Source: Dendrophyllia cribrosa
Lineage: Eukaryota > Cnidaria > Anthozoa > Scleractinia > Dendrophylliidae
NCBI GenBank assembly: GCA_024195265.1
Contig: JAJLRJ010000016.1
Coordinates: 289,887 to 353,886, forward strand
Direction: 5' to 3'
DNA length: 64,000 nt
Made by a program: the position numbers and the translations under genes. The notes below the pieces were generated by a model, which was not told the origin of the DNA, made no database searches, and worked only from the letters and a program-made list of their open reading frames with translations. This document shows positions 18,300 through 28,500 of this stretch, in pieces. Positions within the stretch are counted from its first letter, which is position 1, and each line of letters begins with the position of its first letter.

Positions 18300-19076
18300 A
18301 TGAAAAAAATAGTATACTTATTGACTGTGTATTTTTGTATAAGTATTACTTTACAATCTAAAGGACAAGGCAAAAATATAAATAAAGTTGCTAACTTAAA
18401 AAAAGTAGAATTTAATGGTTCGTGGTATTGGTTAGGAGTTCCTACATTAAAAAGTAAGAAATCACTTCCAATTATTATTGCATTGCATGGAGATGAAGGA
18501 CATCCAAATAATATGAAGCGATTTTGGGGAAGTTTATGGAGAACAAAACAAGATTTTATATTTATAGCACCAGAATGTCCTAGAGGTATTTGTAATAAAG
18601 GAGGCGTTAATACTTGGTCTAAAGGAGGTTATGATGGTTCTGAACCACAAGGAAAATGGCTTAAAGAAGTTATTAACCAAGTAGTAGAAAAATATTCTGT
18701 AGATAAAAAAAGAATTTTTGCCGCTGGATATTCTGGTGGTGCTATTTTTTTAGGCTACCAAGGATTTAAAATGTTTAAAAATATTTTTGCAGGGATACAG
18801 TGGTTTTGCGGTGGTATAAACGAAACCGAAGAACAAGTATATGAGGCTGTGGAAAATCCTGATTGTAAAACACCAGGTAGATTAATTATTTCTAAAAAGG
18901 GAGATATTAGTTACTTAATAACAGCTGCCGATAGAATCTATGAAATTTTAAAAAAGAATGGACATCAACATGATTATTTAGATACAGGTTGCGATGGACA
19001 TTGTTGTGATGCGTATAAATATTCTGAAAATGCGTATAATTGGTTTATATCTCTCTCTTCAAAATGTGAAAAATAA
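18300..19076 (+). CDS. Exported alpha/beta-hydrolase (esterase/PHB-depolymerase-like)
   Basis: 258 residues with a signal peptide (about 1-22, ending SKGQG). Alpha/beta-hydrolase marks: an oxyanion-region strand IIIALHGDEGHP and the nucleophile elbow AAGYSGG with Ser145. A late Asp and a His in GHQHDYLDTGCDGHCCD could complete the triad. Several Cys residues (PECPRGIC, NPDC, GCDGHCC) suggest disulfides in a secreted enzyme. It resembles feruloyl-esterase/LpqC-type proteins, but the substrate cannot be named. It stands alone, with a 237-bp leader region and its own likely terminator. Confidence 0.7.
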   Translation: MKKIVYLLTVYFCISITLQSKGQGKNINKVANLKKVEFNGSWYWLGVPTLKSKKSLPIIIALHGDEGHPNNMKRFWGSLWRTKQDFIFIAPECPRGICNKGGVNTWSKGGYDGSEPQGKWLKEVINQVVEKYSVDKKRIFAAGYSGGAIFLGYQGFKMFKNIFAGIQWFCGGINETEEQVYEAVENPDCKTPGRLIISKKGDISYLITAADRIYEILKKNGHQHDYLDTGCDGHCCDAYKYSENAYNWFISLSSKCEK

Positions 19077-19082
19077 AAAAAC

Positions 19083-19117
19083 GAGTTTAGTATTTTTTAA
19101 ATATTGAACTCATTTTC
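19083..19117 (+). terminator. Probable terminator after the esterase gene
   Basis: The stem gagtttagtatt / aatattgaactc (two wobble pairs, one mismatch) with a short T-rich loop is followed by a T-rich stretch, just after the esterase stop. Imperfect, so moderate confidence. Confidence 0.5.
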
Positions 19118-19182
19118 TATAAATTTCAAAAACTACTATTATTTTCAGAAGGTTTCTTCGGTAACTTTTCAAATGATTTTAA

Positions 19183-19761
19183 ATGTTAGAATCTTTATTA
19201 CAATTTGATCAAAAATGTTTATTATTTTTAAACAATCTTGGTACAGATACTTGGGATAGTTTCTGGCTTTTTACTACCCAACAAATTTATTGGACACCCT
19301 ATTTTATAGTTTTGGGATTTTTACTTTTTAGAAAATATCCCTTAAAACAAAATCTTTTTATTGTATTGTTCTTAATTGTAATGATTGCATTTTCCGACCA
19401 ATTTACTAATTTGATTCGCATTATTTTTGAAAGGCTGCGCCCAAATAACAACCTATTTATAAATAAGTCATTGCGGTATTACCCTGATTTTCTGATTAAT
19501 CCTCAAAGTTTTAGTTTTACCTCTGGACACGCTACAACTTCTGTGGCAGTTACTGTTTTTACCTATAAACTTTTAAAACCCTATTATAAACATTTGTATT
19601 GGTTATTGATATTTCCTTTATTTTTCTCATATAGTCGTCTGTATTTAGGGGTGCATTTTCCTTTGGACATTTTTTGTGGAGCGTGTGTAGGAATTTTAAT
19701 AGGGTTGTCAAGTTTTGCTTTGTTATCTTATTGTAAAGTACAAGTTTTTAAGATAGGTTAA
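19183..19761 (+). CDS. PAP2-family membrane phosphatase
   Basis: 192 residues with about five or six membrane helices. The three PAP2 phosphatase motifs are present: RIIFERLRPNNN (motif 1, lacking the usual Lys seven before Arg), TSGHATTS (motif 2) and YSRLYLGVHFPLD (motif 3, catalytic His). Family members dephosphorylate undecaprenyl pyrophosphate or phosphatidylglycerol phosphate. Which of these applies cannot be told from sequence. It is separated from folC by two bases, so they are co-transcribed. Confidence 0.85.
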   Translation: MLESLLQFDQKCLLFLNNLGTDTWDSFWLFTTQQIYWTPYFIVLGFLLFRKYPLKQNLFIVLFLIVMIAFSDQFTNLIRIIFERLRPNNNLFINKSLRYYPDFLINPQSFSFTSGHATTSVAVTVFTYKLLKPYYKHLYWLLIFPLFFSYSRLYLGVHFPLDIFCGACVGILIGLSSFALLSYCKVQVFKIG

Positions 19762-19763
19762 AA

Positions 19764-21023
19764 ATGACTTATAAAGAGGTTTTAGAATGGTTATTTACTC
19801 GTTTACCGATGTATCAAAATCTGGGTAAAATTGCTTATAAAGAAAATTTGTACAATATTGAGAATATTCTAAATTACCTTGGTAATCCTCATTTGTATTT
19901 TAAGAGTATCCATGTAGGTGGTACCAATGGTAAGGGTTCTGTTTCTCATATGTTAGCATCGGTTTTGCAAAAATCGGGTTATAAAGTGGGGCTTTATACC
20001 TCACCGCATTTGATGGATTTTAGAGAACGTATTAAAATAAATGGTTTGCTTCTTCCTAAAGAAAATGTAGTTCATTTTATAACTAAAAATTTTTCTTTTT
20101 TTGAAAAGAAAGATTGTTCTTTTTTTGAAATGACCGTAGCTATGGCTTTTTCTTTTTTTAAAGAAAATGAAGTAGATATAGCAATTATAGAAGTTGGTTT
20201 GGGGGGACGTTTAGATGCTACAAATGTTATTTTGCCTCAGATTAGTGTCATTACGAATATTGGTTTGGACCACACACATATTTTGGGAGATACTTTGCGA
20301 GAAATTGCCAGAGAAAAATCAGGAATCATCAAAAAAAATACCCCTGTAGTTATTGGAGAATATCATCCACAAACAATGCCTGTTTTTAAAAAAAAAGCCA
20401 AAGAAAAAAAAGCTAATTTGTACTGTGCAGAAGCACTTATAAAACGAATTTTTCCAACAGATTTAAAAGGCAATTATCAAAAACAGAATATTAAAACGGT
20501 TTTACAAACGTTAGTTGTTTTACAAAAATTAGGCTATAAAAAAGTACGAGAATCAACCATTAAACAAGGTTTATTGCAAGTAGTTTTTCAGACAGGTCTA
20601 CAAGGTCGTTGGCAAATTTTACAAACCTCTCCCAAGATCATTTGTGATATAGCACATAACAAAGAAGGTATTTCCTTGGCTATGCAAGCCTTGCGGCAAG
20701 AGACTTTTGAAAAATTGCATATGGTAATAGGGTTTGTAAAAGATAAAGATTTAGAAAAGATATTGCCTCTATTCCCTAAAAAAGCGTATTATTATTTTTG
20801 TGAACCCAATCTTAGCAGAGCAATACTTTTGGAGGAGATACGGTATTTTACAGCAAAAATGTTTGCGTTTAAAAATTTTTATCACACTTGCAAGCAAGCA
20901 TATACAGAAGCTTTGCAAAGTGCCAATACTAATGATTTAATCTATATTGGTGGGAGTACTTTTGTTGTCGCAGAAATTCTAAAACTTTTATATTCCAAAC
21001 ATTGTACTAATCTACAGATGTAA
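19764..21023 (+). CDS. folC: Folylpolyglutamate synthase / dihydrofolate synthase
   Basis: Adds L-glutamate to dihydropteroate and to folates with ATP. The 419-residue protein has the ATP-binding motif GGTNGKGSV at 52-60, SPHLMDFRERI (folate region), an EVGLGGRLDATN signature, the ITNIGLDH motif and an AREKSGIIK segment, all in the Mur-ligase/FolC order. Its C-terminal domain has CDIAHNKEG. It follows the PAP2 gene closely and precedes the SprE-like gene, an order known in flavobacteria. Confidence 0.93.
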   Translation: MTYKEVLEWLFTRLPMYQNLGKIAYKENLYNIENILNYLGNPHLYFKSIHVGGTNGKGSVSHMLASVLQKSGYKVGLYTSPHLMDFRERIKINGLLLPKENVVHFITKNFSFFEKKDCSFFEMTVAMAFSFFKENEVDIAIIEVGLGGRLDATNVILPQISVITNIGLDHTHILGDTLREIAREKSGIIKKNTPVVIGEYHPQTMPVFKKKAKEKKANLYCAEALIKRIFPTDLKGNYQKQNIKTVLQTLVVLQKLGYKKVRESTIKQGLLQVVFQTGLQGRWQILQTSPKIICDIAHNKEGISLAMQALRQETFEKLHMVIGFVKDKDLEKILPLFPKKAYYYFCEPNLSRAILLEEIRYFTAKMFAFKNFYHTCKQAYTEALQSANTNDLIYIGGSTFVVAEILKLLYSKHCTNLQM

Positions 21024-21120
21024 TCATTATCCTTGTAAAACAAATACCGAATAAAAAATTAATTACATTTGGGCACAAAGTAAAGTATCTAAAAATTTTA
21101 AAATTCACCCTTTTCGCGTA

Positions 21121-22038
21121 GTGTCTATAAATCATAAAATTTCTTTAGTTTTTTGTTTCATATTTTGTAGTTGTAGCGTAAAAAAAGATACTATCTTCAG
21201 CAGGACGTATCATCGTTTTACTACGAAATACAATGTACTTTTTAATGCAAAAGGAATATTTAAAAAAGCCTTACAATCAATAGAACAAAAAGAGGTTTTA
21301 AGAGATACTTTGTACAACTTAGAACACTTTGTAAAGTCTCATAAATTATTGAAAATAGCTGAAGAAAAAAGTATAAAAGCCATACAAAAACACAGTATGC
21401 TGATTAAAAATAAACAAAAGAACCCACAAATTTATGAAGCTTATAAACTACTGGGAAAGACTCGCTATCATACCAAAAGGTTTGCACCTGCTTTAGAGGC
21501 ATTCTCTGTAATTATTTATCAAGATGCACAAGGGGTTATCAAAAATGATACGAAGATTTGGATAGCTAAAATTAAAACAGCACTGCATGATGAAGAATTT
21601 GCCATAGAATTACTTTCTAAAATGCTTACACAAGATGGTATCAAGACCTATCAAAAGGCACTGATACATCAGGGATTATTTGCAGCTTATGAAAGGTTAG
21701 ATGTTTTACAAAAGGCTATTGAACATTTGAAAAAATATATAATTTTTGAAAGAGATATTACCAAGATATCCAGAGCAAAAATAATTCTATCGCAAATCTA
21801 TCAAAGACGAAAAAACTCTCACAAAGCAAAGCAAATTTTACAACAAATGATAGTTGAAAACACGCCTGCAAAATACAAAATTCTAGCCTTGTATAAATAT
21901 TTGAGATACTCATATGAAAAACAAGATTTGTTATTTGTTAAAAGAGAATTATTGATTAATTATAAAAAGTTAAAATTTTTACCTTATCAAAAGCACATAG
22001 AATATTTGTCAGATCAGGTAAATGAAAGGTTGCTTTAG
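21121..22038 (+). CDS. Short PorW/SprE-like lipoprotein (type IX secretion / gliding)
   Basis: 305 residues from GTG 21121, directly after an in-frame stop. A lipoprotein signal ends at Cys18 (FIFCSC). The segment after it, SRTYHRFTTKYNVLFNAKG, matches the start of PorW/SprE proteins, and YEAYKLLGKTRYHTKRFAPALEAF matches their first TPR repeats. SprE-type lipoproteins support type IX secretion and gliding and are usually about 850-900 residues. This one stops after the first third, and the following gene begins 41 bp later with no trace of the rest. Either a reduced natural form or a C-terminal truncation. Confidence 0.72.
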   Translation: MSINHKISLVFCFIFCSCSVKKDTIFSRTYHRFTTKYNVLFNAKGIFKKALQSIEQKEVLRDTLYNLEHFVKSHKLLKIAEEKSIKAIQKHSMLIKNKQKNPQIYEAYKLLGKTRYHTKRFAPALEAFSVIIYQDAQGVIKNDTKIWIAKIKTALHDEEFAIELLSKMLTQDGIKTYQKALIHQGLFAAYERLDVLQKAIEHLKKYIIFERDITKISRAKIILSQIYQRRKNSHKAKQILQQMIVENTPAKYKILALYKYLRYSYEKQDLLFVKRELLINYKKLKFLPYQKHIEYLSDQVNERLL

Positions 22039-22079
22039 GTTGATTAGTTTTTGTTATATTCGCGTGTTTTCAAGAGGCA

Positions 22080-23825
22080 ATGCAGGAATTAAGGTATATA
22101 CACAAGTATTTTATCAAGTATAAATACCGTATGTTGATGGGGATTATAATTTCTATATTGGCACGTTTTTTGGCTATTAAAATCCCCAAGGTTATTAAGA
22201 ATTCTATAGATGTTGTTGTTGATTACAACAAAGGTAATATAGCAGAGATAGATTTTGTAAAAGAATCTTTATTGGAATATATCTTGCTTATTTTTGGACT
22301 GGCTTTTCTGTCCGGGATTCTTATGTTTTTAATGCGACAAACTATTATTGTAACTTCCCGTTTGATAGAATTTGATTTGAAAAATGAAATTTTTCAACAT
22401 TACCAAAGGCTCTCACAAAACTTTTATAAACAAAATAGAACTGGAGATTTGATGAATAGAATCAGTGAAGATGTTTCAAAAGTTCGTATGTATTTTGGTC
22501 CTGCGGTGATGTACACTATCAATATGCTTACGCTACTTAGTATTGCCATTTGGAATATGCTACTTATAGATATTACTTTAACGCTATATACTTTAATTCC
22601 TTTACCATTACTTTCTTATATTGTTTTTAAACTCAATAGTGCAGTTCACAAAAAAAATACAGTAGTTCAAGAACAATTATCTGCACTAACGACCTTTGTT
22701 CAAGAGGTTTTTTCGGGAATTAATGTGGTTAAATCTTATGGTACAGAATTGCAAACTGTCAAGGATTTTATAAATATTTCAGAGCAAAGCAAACAAAAAA
22801 ATATAAGCCTTCATAAAGTTAAATCTTTCTTTTTCCCCTCCATGGTATTGCTTATAGGACTTAGTAGTTTAACGGTAATTTATGTAGGAGGGTTACAGTA
22901 TAGTAAAGGAATTATTACAATAGGAACTATAGCTGAATTTGTGATGTATATAAATTTACTTACTTGGCCTGTAGCAATTGTGGGGTGGGTCACAGCAATT
23001 ATCCAAGAGGCAGAATCTTGCCAAAAAAGAATTAACGAATTTTTAAAACAAACCCCTGAGATTATTGGAGGAACTATAGAGCATATAAAAGATTTTAAAG
23101 GAAATATTGCTTTTAAAAATGTATCACTCGTATATCCAGATACGAATATTAAAGCCTTAGAAAACATTAACTTAAAAATAAAGAATAATAGTACCTTAGC
23201 AATTTTAGGAAAAACTGGTTCAGGAAAAACTTCCCTTGTAGAGCTTATCTCAAGAATGTATGATTGCACAAAGGGATCTATAAAAATAGATGGTATAGAT
23301 ATTAAAAAATTTAAATTATCTTATTTGAGAGGTTTGATGGGGGTCGTGCCGCAAGATTCATTTTTATTTTCCGATACTATTGAAAATAATATTCTTTTTG
23401 GAATAAATAAAGCAAGTAAAGAGAAAATAGTAAATGCTGCGAAAATGGCAAATATTCATCAGAATATACAAAAATTTCAAAAGAAGTACCAAACTGTTTT
23501 AGGTGAGCGAGGGATTACTATTTCTGGTGGTCAAAAACAACGTATTGCCATTGCAAGAGCTTTGCTAAAAAATTCTAAAATATTGATATTAGATGACTGC
23601 TTTTCTGCGGTGGATACGCATACACAAGCAAATATTCTTAAAAATTTGAAACAATTTAAAAAACAAAAAACTGTACTTGTGGTAACTAATAGAATTTCTG
23701 TATCAAAAAATGCAAATGATATTATTGTTTTAGAAAAAGGAAAAATTTTACAACAAGGAACACACGATCATTTGATAAATATGGAAGGGTACTACAAAGA
23801 GCTTTATTTAAAACAAGGTAAATAA
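22080..23825 (+). CDS. ABC exporter with fused membrane and ATPase domains (MsbA-like)
   Basis: 581 residues. Six membrane helices lie in residues 15-320 (ABC transporter type 1 fold), followed by an ATPase domain: Walker A GKTGSGKTS (about 377-385), Q-loop VVPQDSFLFSD, ABC signature ISGGQKQR, Walker B ILILDDCFSAVD (with Asp in place of the catalytic Glu after the Walker B Asp) and an H-loop region VVTNRIS in which the expected His is Asn. It works as a dimer exporting lipids or hydrophobic compounds. The D/N substitutions at the catalytic Glu and H-loop His hint at an asymmetric or weak ATPase. Substrate unknown. Confidence 0.88.
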   Translation: MQELRYIHKYFIKYKYRMLMGIIISILARFLAIKIPKVIKNSIDVVVDYNKGNIAEIDFVKESLLEYILLIFGLAFLSGILMFLMRQTIIVTSRLIEFDLKNEIFQHYQRLSQNFYKQNRTGDLMNRISEDVSKVRMYFGPAVMYTINMLTLLSIAIWNMLLIDITLTLYTLIPLPLLSYIVFKLNSAVHKKNTVVQEQLSALTTFVQEVFSGINVVKSYGTELQTVKDFINISEQSKQKNISLHKVKSFFFPSMVLLIGLSSLTVIYVGGLQYSKGIITIGTIAEFVMYINLLTWPVAIVGWVTAIIQEAESCQKRINEFLKQTPEIIGGTIEHIKDFKGNIAFKNVSLVYPDTNIKALENINLKIKNNSTLAILGKTGSGKTSLVELISRMYDCTKGSIKIDGIDIKKFKLSYLRGLMGVVPQDSFLFSDTIENNILFGINKASKEKIVNAAKMANIHQNIQKFQKKYQTVLGERGITISGGQKQRIAIARALLKNSKILILDDCFSAVDTHTQANILKNLKQFKKQKTVLVVTNRISVSKNANDIIVLEKGKILQQGTHDHLINMEGYYKELYLKQGK

Positions 23826-23882
23826 ATTTTTTGAAAAGTTTTTTATAAATTTGCAGATATTATTAATTGAATATAAAAAAAG

Positions 23883-24218
23883 ATGAAAGATCAACAAGAG
23901 GAAATTTATTCAAAAATTTTAAGATCTGGCAGGAGAACTTACTTTTTTGATGTAAAACAAACTAAGGCAGGAGATTATTATTTGACCATCACTGAAAGTA
24001 AAAAATTTACTCACGAGGATGGAACATATCATTTTCAAAAGCATAAAATTTATTTGTATAAGGAAGGTTTTGATGAATTTAAAGAAGTTCTTTCGAAAGT
24101 GATGGATTTTATCTTTAAAGAGAAGGGAGAACAGGTTATTAGTGAGCGTCATCAAAAAGATTATAGCTCTGATACGGATACCAAAGATTTTACAAAATTA
24201 GATTTTGATGAAATATAA
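23883..24218 (+). CDS. DUF3276 / PUR-alpha-like nucleic-acid-binding protein
   Basis: 111 residues matching the highly conserved Bacteroidota DUF3276 family: YSKILRSGRRTYFFDVKQTKAG, LTITESKK and HKIYLYKEGFDEF. The fold is a PUR repeat (beta sheet plus helix) that binds single-stranded nucleic acid in a spirochaete homologue. The tail is acidic and poorly ordered (SDTDTKDF). A TAAATTTG box at 23846-23853 lies about 30 bp before the ATG, suggesting its own promoter. It is followed by a terminator. Confidence 0.9.
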   Translation: MKDQQEEIYSKILRSGRRTYFFDVKQTKAGDYYLTITESKKFTHEDGTYHFQKHKIYLYKEGFDEFKEVLSKVMDFIFKEKGEQVISERHQKDYSSDTDTKDFTKLDFDEI

Positions 24219-24232
24219 GTTTTGAATAACTG

Positions 24233-24265
24233 AAAAAGCAATATAAATTTAACATTGCTTTTTTT
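24233..24265 (+). terminator. Terminator after the DUF3276 gene
   Basis: The perfect 10-bp stem aaaaagcaat / attgcttttt with an 11-base loop runs into a T tract and ends 8 bp before the miaA ATG. Its stem sequence closely resembles the terminator at 11062-11094. Confidence 0.8.
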
Positions 24266-24273
24266 GTAAGATA

Positions 24274-25194
24274 ATGGCTAACAAGATTTTAATAACCATT
24301 GTAGGGGCTACTGCCACTGGTAAAACAGCTTTGAGTTTATCTTTGGCAGATTTTTTTGATAGCTGTATTCTTTCTTGTGATTCTCGCCAATTTTACAAAG
24401 AAATTCCCATCGGCACAGCAGCTCCAACCCAAATAGAACAACAGCGAGTCCCTCATTATTTTATACATCATAAATCTATAGAAGAAGATTATAGTGTAGG
24501 AGATTTTGAAAGGGAGGCCATTGAAGTACTACAAGATTTATTTAAAAAATACCCAATAATTATAATGGTAGGTGGTAGTGGTTTGTATGTAGACGCTGTT
24601 TTAAAGGGATTGGATTATTTTCCCAAAGTAGATAAAAGTATTAGAAAAGTTTTACAAAAAAACTTTATTGAAAAAGGTTTGTTGCCTTTGCAAGAGCGAT
24701 TAAAGATACTGGATGAAGTAACATATCACAATATTGATATACAAAACCCACAAAGAATTTTAAGGGCTTTGGAGGTTTGTATTGGGACAGGACAGAAATT
24801 TTCGTTTTTCAAGAATAAAAAAAAACATAAAAGAGATTTTACTTCTATAAAAATAGGCTTGAATGCTCCGCGTGAGGTAATTTGTCAGAGAATTGAGGAT
24901 AGAGTAGATAATATGTTTGAAAAAGGATTATTGCAAGAGGCAAAAAATGTATATTCTTTTAAAAATGTAAATGCCTTGCAAACAGTCGGTTATAAAGAAT
25001 TGTTTGCTCATTTTGAAAAAAAAATATCATTGAAAGAGACGATAGAAGAGATAAAAAAAAACACGAGAAGATTTGCCAAAAAACAATTGACGTGGTTTTC
25101 AAAAGATACCCAAATCCATTGGTTTAATTATCAAGAAGATTTGGAAAATATCAAAACATTTTTACAAAAAAAGATAGAATCACAATATATTTAA
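24274..25194 (+). CDS. miaA: tRNA dimethylallyltransferase
   Basis: Adds a dimethylallyl group to A37 of tRNAs reading UNN codons. The 306-residue protein has the P-loop GATATGKT at 11-18, the catalytic-region SCDSRQFYKEIPIGTA, the HYFIHHKSIEEDYSVGDFE element, the GGSGLYVDAVLKGLD motif, and the C-terminal TRRFAKKQLTWF motif. Length is normal. It starts just downstream of a terminator and is itself followed by a strong terminator, so it may be transcribed alone or by read-through. Confidence 0.95.
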   Translation: MANKILITIVGATATGKTALSLSLADFFDSCILSCDSRQFYKEIPIGTAAPTQIEQQRVPHYFIHHKSIEEDYSVGDFEREAIEVLQDLFKKYPIIIMVGGSGLYVDAVLKGLDYFPKVDKSIRKVLQKNFIEKGLLPLQERLKILDEVTYHNIDIQNPQRILRALEVCIGTGQKFSFFKNKKKHKRDFTSIKIGLNAPREVICQRIEDRVDNMFEKGLLQEAKNVYSFKNVNALQTVGYKELFAHFEKKISLKETIEEIKKNTRRFAKKQLTWFSKDTQIHWFNYQEDLENIKTFLQKKIESQYI

Positions 25195-25205
25195 AATATA
25201 GAGTG

Positions 25206-25241
25206 AAAAAGGCTTTTGACAGAAAAATCAAAAGCCTTTTT
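25206..25241. terminator. Bidirectional terminator between miaA and a small minus-strand gene
   Basis: A perfect 14-bp inverted repeat (aaaaaggcttttga / tcaaaagccttttt) with an eight-base loop lies between the miaA stop and the end of the 54-residue gene on the other strand. The A tract on one side and the T tract on the other allow it to end transcripts from both sides. Confidence 0.85.
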
Positions 25242-25255
25242 AGACAAAGGTAATA

Positions 25256-25420
25256 CTAACCACAGTTAGAATCGGAAGTAATAGATACACTTGTTACTTT
25301 TACATTTGCATTTTGTAAAAGTACTTTACCTTTTGCATCGTCACTACTAGATGCTTTTACATAGGTACGACTTCTTTGTCCGTTTACCTCAAAATAAACC
25401 TGGTAACAACTTAAATTCAT
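25256..25420 (-). CDS. Small protein of 54 residues
   Basis: Reading the minus strand from ATG 25418-25420 gives an unbroken 54-codon frame ending at TAG 25256-25258, just before a bidirectional terminator. The product begins MNLSCYQVYFEVNGQRSR and continues with YVKASSSDDAKGKVLLQNA and a TSVSITSDSNCG end. The alternating hydrophobic pattern followed by an Ala/Lys helix suggests a beta-beta-alpha mini-domain with a Cys near each end. The DDAK helix resembles small domains that begin with tyrosine-rich strands, but I cannot assign a family. It lies 93 bp downstream of purL and may be part of its transcript. Confidence 0.7.
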   Translation of the reverse strand: MNLSCYQVYFEVNGQRSRTYVKASSSDDAKGKVLLQNANVKVTSVSITSDSNCG

Positions 25421-25513
25421 AATAAAAAAATTATAAAAATATCAAGTAAATATAAAAATATTTTTATGATAGGATATTTAATTTAAGAAAAGTATAAGAA
25501 AAAAAACAGAATG

Positions 25514-28500
25514 TTACATTTCTCCCCCCAGATATACACTTTTTTTATTTTCTAACCAAATTCTTGCATTTTCAAAAGCAGTAAACCAGGGGCTTACTTC
25601 ATCTTTTCTATCATCTAAATAATTTGCCCAGTTCCATTGAAAAATGGAACGTTCAATATGTGGCATCATCACCAAATGTCTACCATCATCAGAGCAAAGC
25701 ATTGCAGTATTGTAGTCAGAACCGTTAGGGTTAGCGGGGTAATTTTCATAAGCGTATTTGGCCACAATTTGATATTTATTTTCTTTTAATGGTAAGAAAA
25801 ATTTACCCTCACCGTGTGATATCCACACTCCCAAGGTACAACCTTGCAAAGAAGAAAGCATTACAGAATTATTTTTTTTTATGGTAACAGAGATAAAGTT
25901 ACTTTCGTGTTTGTGGGAATCATTATGTAACAGTTTAGATTTTTGGTTATGATTTGGATAAATTAAGTCCAGTTCTATAAATAATTGACAACCATTACAA
26001 ATACCTATGGATAAAGTATCTTCTCTTTTGAAAAAATTATACAATGCCCTTTTAGCTTTCTCATTATATAAAAAAGCACCTGCCCAACCTTTGGCAGAAC
26101 CTAATACATCAGAGTTTGAAAAGCCACCTACTGCACCAATAAATTGAATACCTTCCAAAGTTTCTCTCCCTGATATTAAATCCGTCATGTGTACATCTTT
26201 TACTTCAAAACCTGCTAAATACATTGCATTTGCCATTTCTCTTTCCGAATTGGAACCTTTCTCTCTAATAACAGCAGCTTTAGGTTTAGAAGTTTTGATA
26301 GTGTTTAATTTCCCTGTAAAATTTTTTGGAAAAATGAATTTCAAAGGCTGATTTTTGTAGTTTTTAAAACGTTCCTTTGCTTTTTGTTCTCCAGATTGAT
26401 ATCTATCTAAAAGATAGGAACTTTCATACCAAACATCTCTTAAATGGGCTATGTCCAAGTTTAAAATACCTTTTTTGTATTTAATTTTTAAAGTTTTACT
26501 TTGTACAGCTTTTCCGATTAAAGTAGTTTGGATTCCTTCTTTTTCAAAGCTTTTTATGATTTTTTTATCTTTTATTTGAATGAGGATACCACTGTTTTGG
26601 GCAAATAGAATTTTGATAAAATCTTTTTCATCAAAATTTGTAATATCTATTTCTGCTCCCATATTTTGCTCTGCAAAACACATTTCTAAAAGACTAGTTA
26701 TCATTCCACCACAAGAAATATCATGTCCTGCTAAAATTGCCTCTTTTTTGATAAATTCTTGAACAAGGTCAAAGGCCTTTCTAAACTTTGTAACATCTTT
26801 TATATCAGGCGCTTGGTTGCCTATTTGGCCGATAGTTTGTGCAAAACAAGAACCTCCCAATTTAAAGCAATCATTAGAAAAATTAATGTGATAAATAAAG
26901 TTGTTTGTAGTATTTTTTAAAATGGGTTCTACCACTTTTTGGATATTGTTACAGTGTCCCGCTGCTGAAATAATTACTGTCCCTGGAGCAATAACTTCTT
27001 TATCTTTGTATTTTTGTGTCATAGACAAAGAGTCTTTTCCTGTAGGAATGTTTATTCCTAAATTTATTGCAAATTGAGATGTCGCCTCAACAGCATTATA
27101 TAAACGAGCATCTTCTCCTTTATTTTTACAAGCCCACATCCAGTTTGCTGAAAGTGAAACACTTTGTAAACTATTTTGTAAAGGTGCCCAAATAATATTT
27201 GTAAGCGCTTCTGCAATAGCATTTCTACCTCCAATTTTTTCATCAATTAAACCCACTATTGGAGCGTGTCCTATACTGGTCGCAATCCCATTTTTCCCCT
27301 TATAATCCAATGCGGTAACAGCTACATTATTCAAGGGTAACTGTAGAGAGCCTACGCATTGTTGTTTAACAACTTTTCCGCCTACACATCTATCTATTTT
27401 GTTGGTCAGCCAATCCTTGCAAGCAACTGCTTCTAATTGTAAAACGTTTTCTAAGTAAGTCTCAAAGTATTGTTCTTTATAGGTTAAATCTTTATAATTT
27501 TTTTGAACATTTTCATCTTTAATGATAGTTTTTGGAGTACTACCGAATAAATCATCTATAGATAAGTCCATAGGTTTTTCACCGGTTTTTTTGCTTTCAA
27601 AGATAAATTGTTTATCGTTTGTAACTTTTCCTACTGTGTGAATAGGGCTACGTTCCCTCTGTGCAACTCTTTGCAGATATTTTATATTTTCTTTATCAAT
27701 TACTAATCCCATGCGTTCTTGAGATTCATTGCCGATAATCTCTTTTGCTGATAAAGTAGGATCTGCTACAGGGAGTTTATCTAAATTAATTTTTCCTCCA
27801 GTATTCTCTAGCAATTCTGATAAACAATTTAAATGTCCACCAGCTCCGTGATCGTGTATAGAAACAATAGTATTTTTATCATTTTCTACCATAGCTCTAA
27901 TGGTATTGGCAACGCGTTTTTGCATTTCGGGATTAGAGCGCTGCACAGCATTTAGCTCTATGATATTTTGCATATCTCCCGTATTGGTAGAAGAAACGGA
28001 AGCCCCTCCCATACCGATTCTATAATTATCTCCTCCGAGTATGACGATATAATCACCTTTTTTAGGTGTATTTTTAATACTATTTTCTTGCTTGGTATAT
28101 CCTATACCACCTGCTTGCATAATTACTTTGTCAAAACCGAGTAAACGGTTACCTTCATTAAATTCGAAGGTAAGTAACGAACCACAGATTAAAGGTTGCC
28201 CAAATTTGTTTCCAAAATCTGAAGCTCCATTAGAAGCTTTTATTAAAATATCTATGGGAGATTGGTATAACCATTTTCTTTCTGGCATATTTTCCCAAGC
28301 TTTGCCTTTTTTTAGACGAGGATAGGAAGTCATATAAACTGCTGTTCCTGCCAATGGTAAAGAACCTAGGCCTCCTGCCAAACGATCTCTGATTTCTCCA
28401 CCAGAACCTGTTGCTGCTCCATTGAAAGGTTCTACAGTTGTAGGAAAATTGTGAGTTTCTGCTTTTAAAGAGATAACAGCCATCGTGTTTTTTTCTTGGT

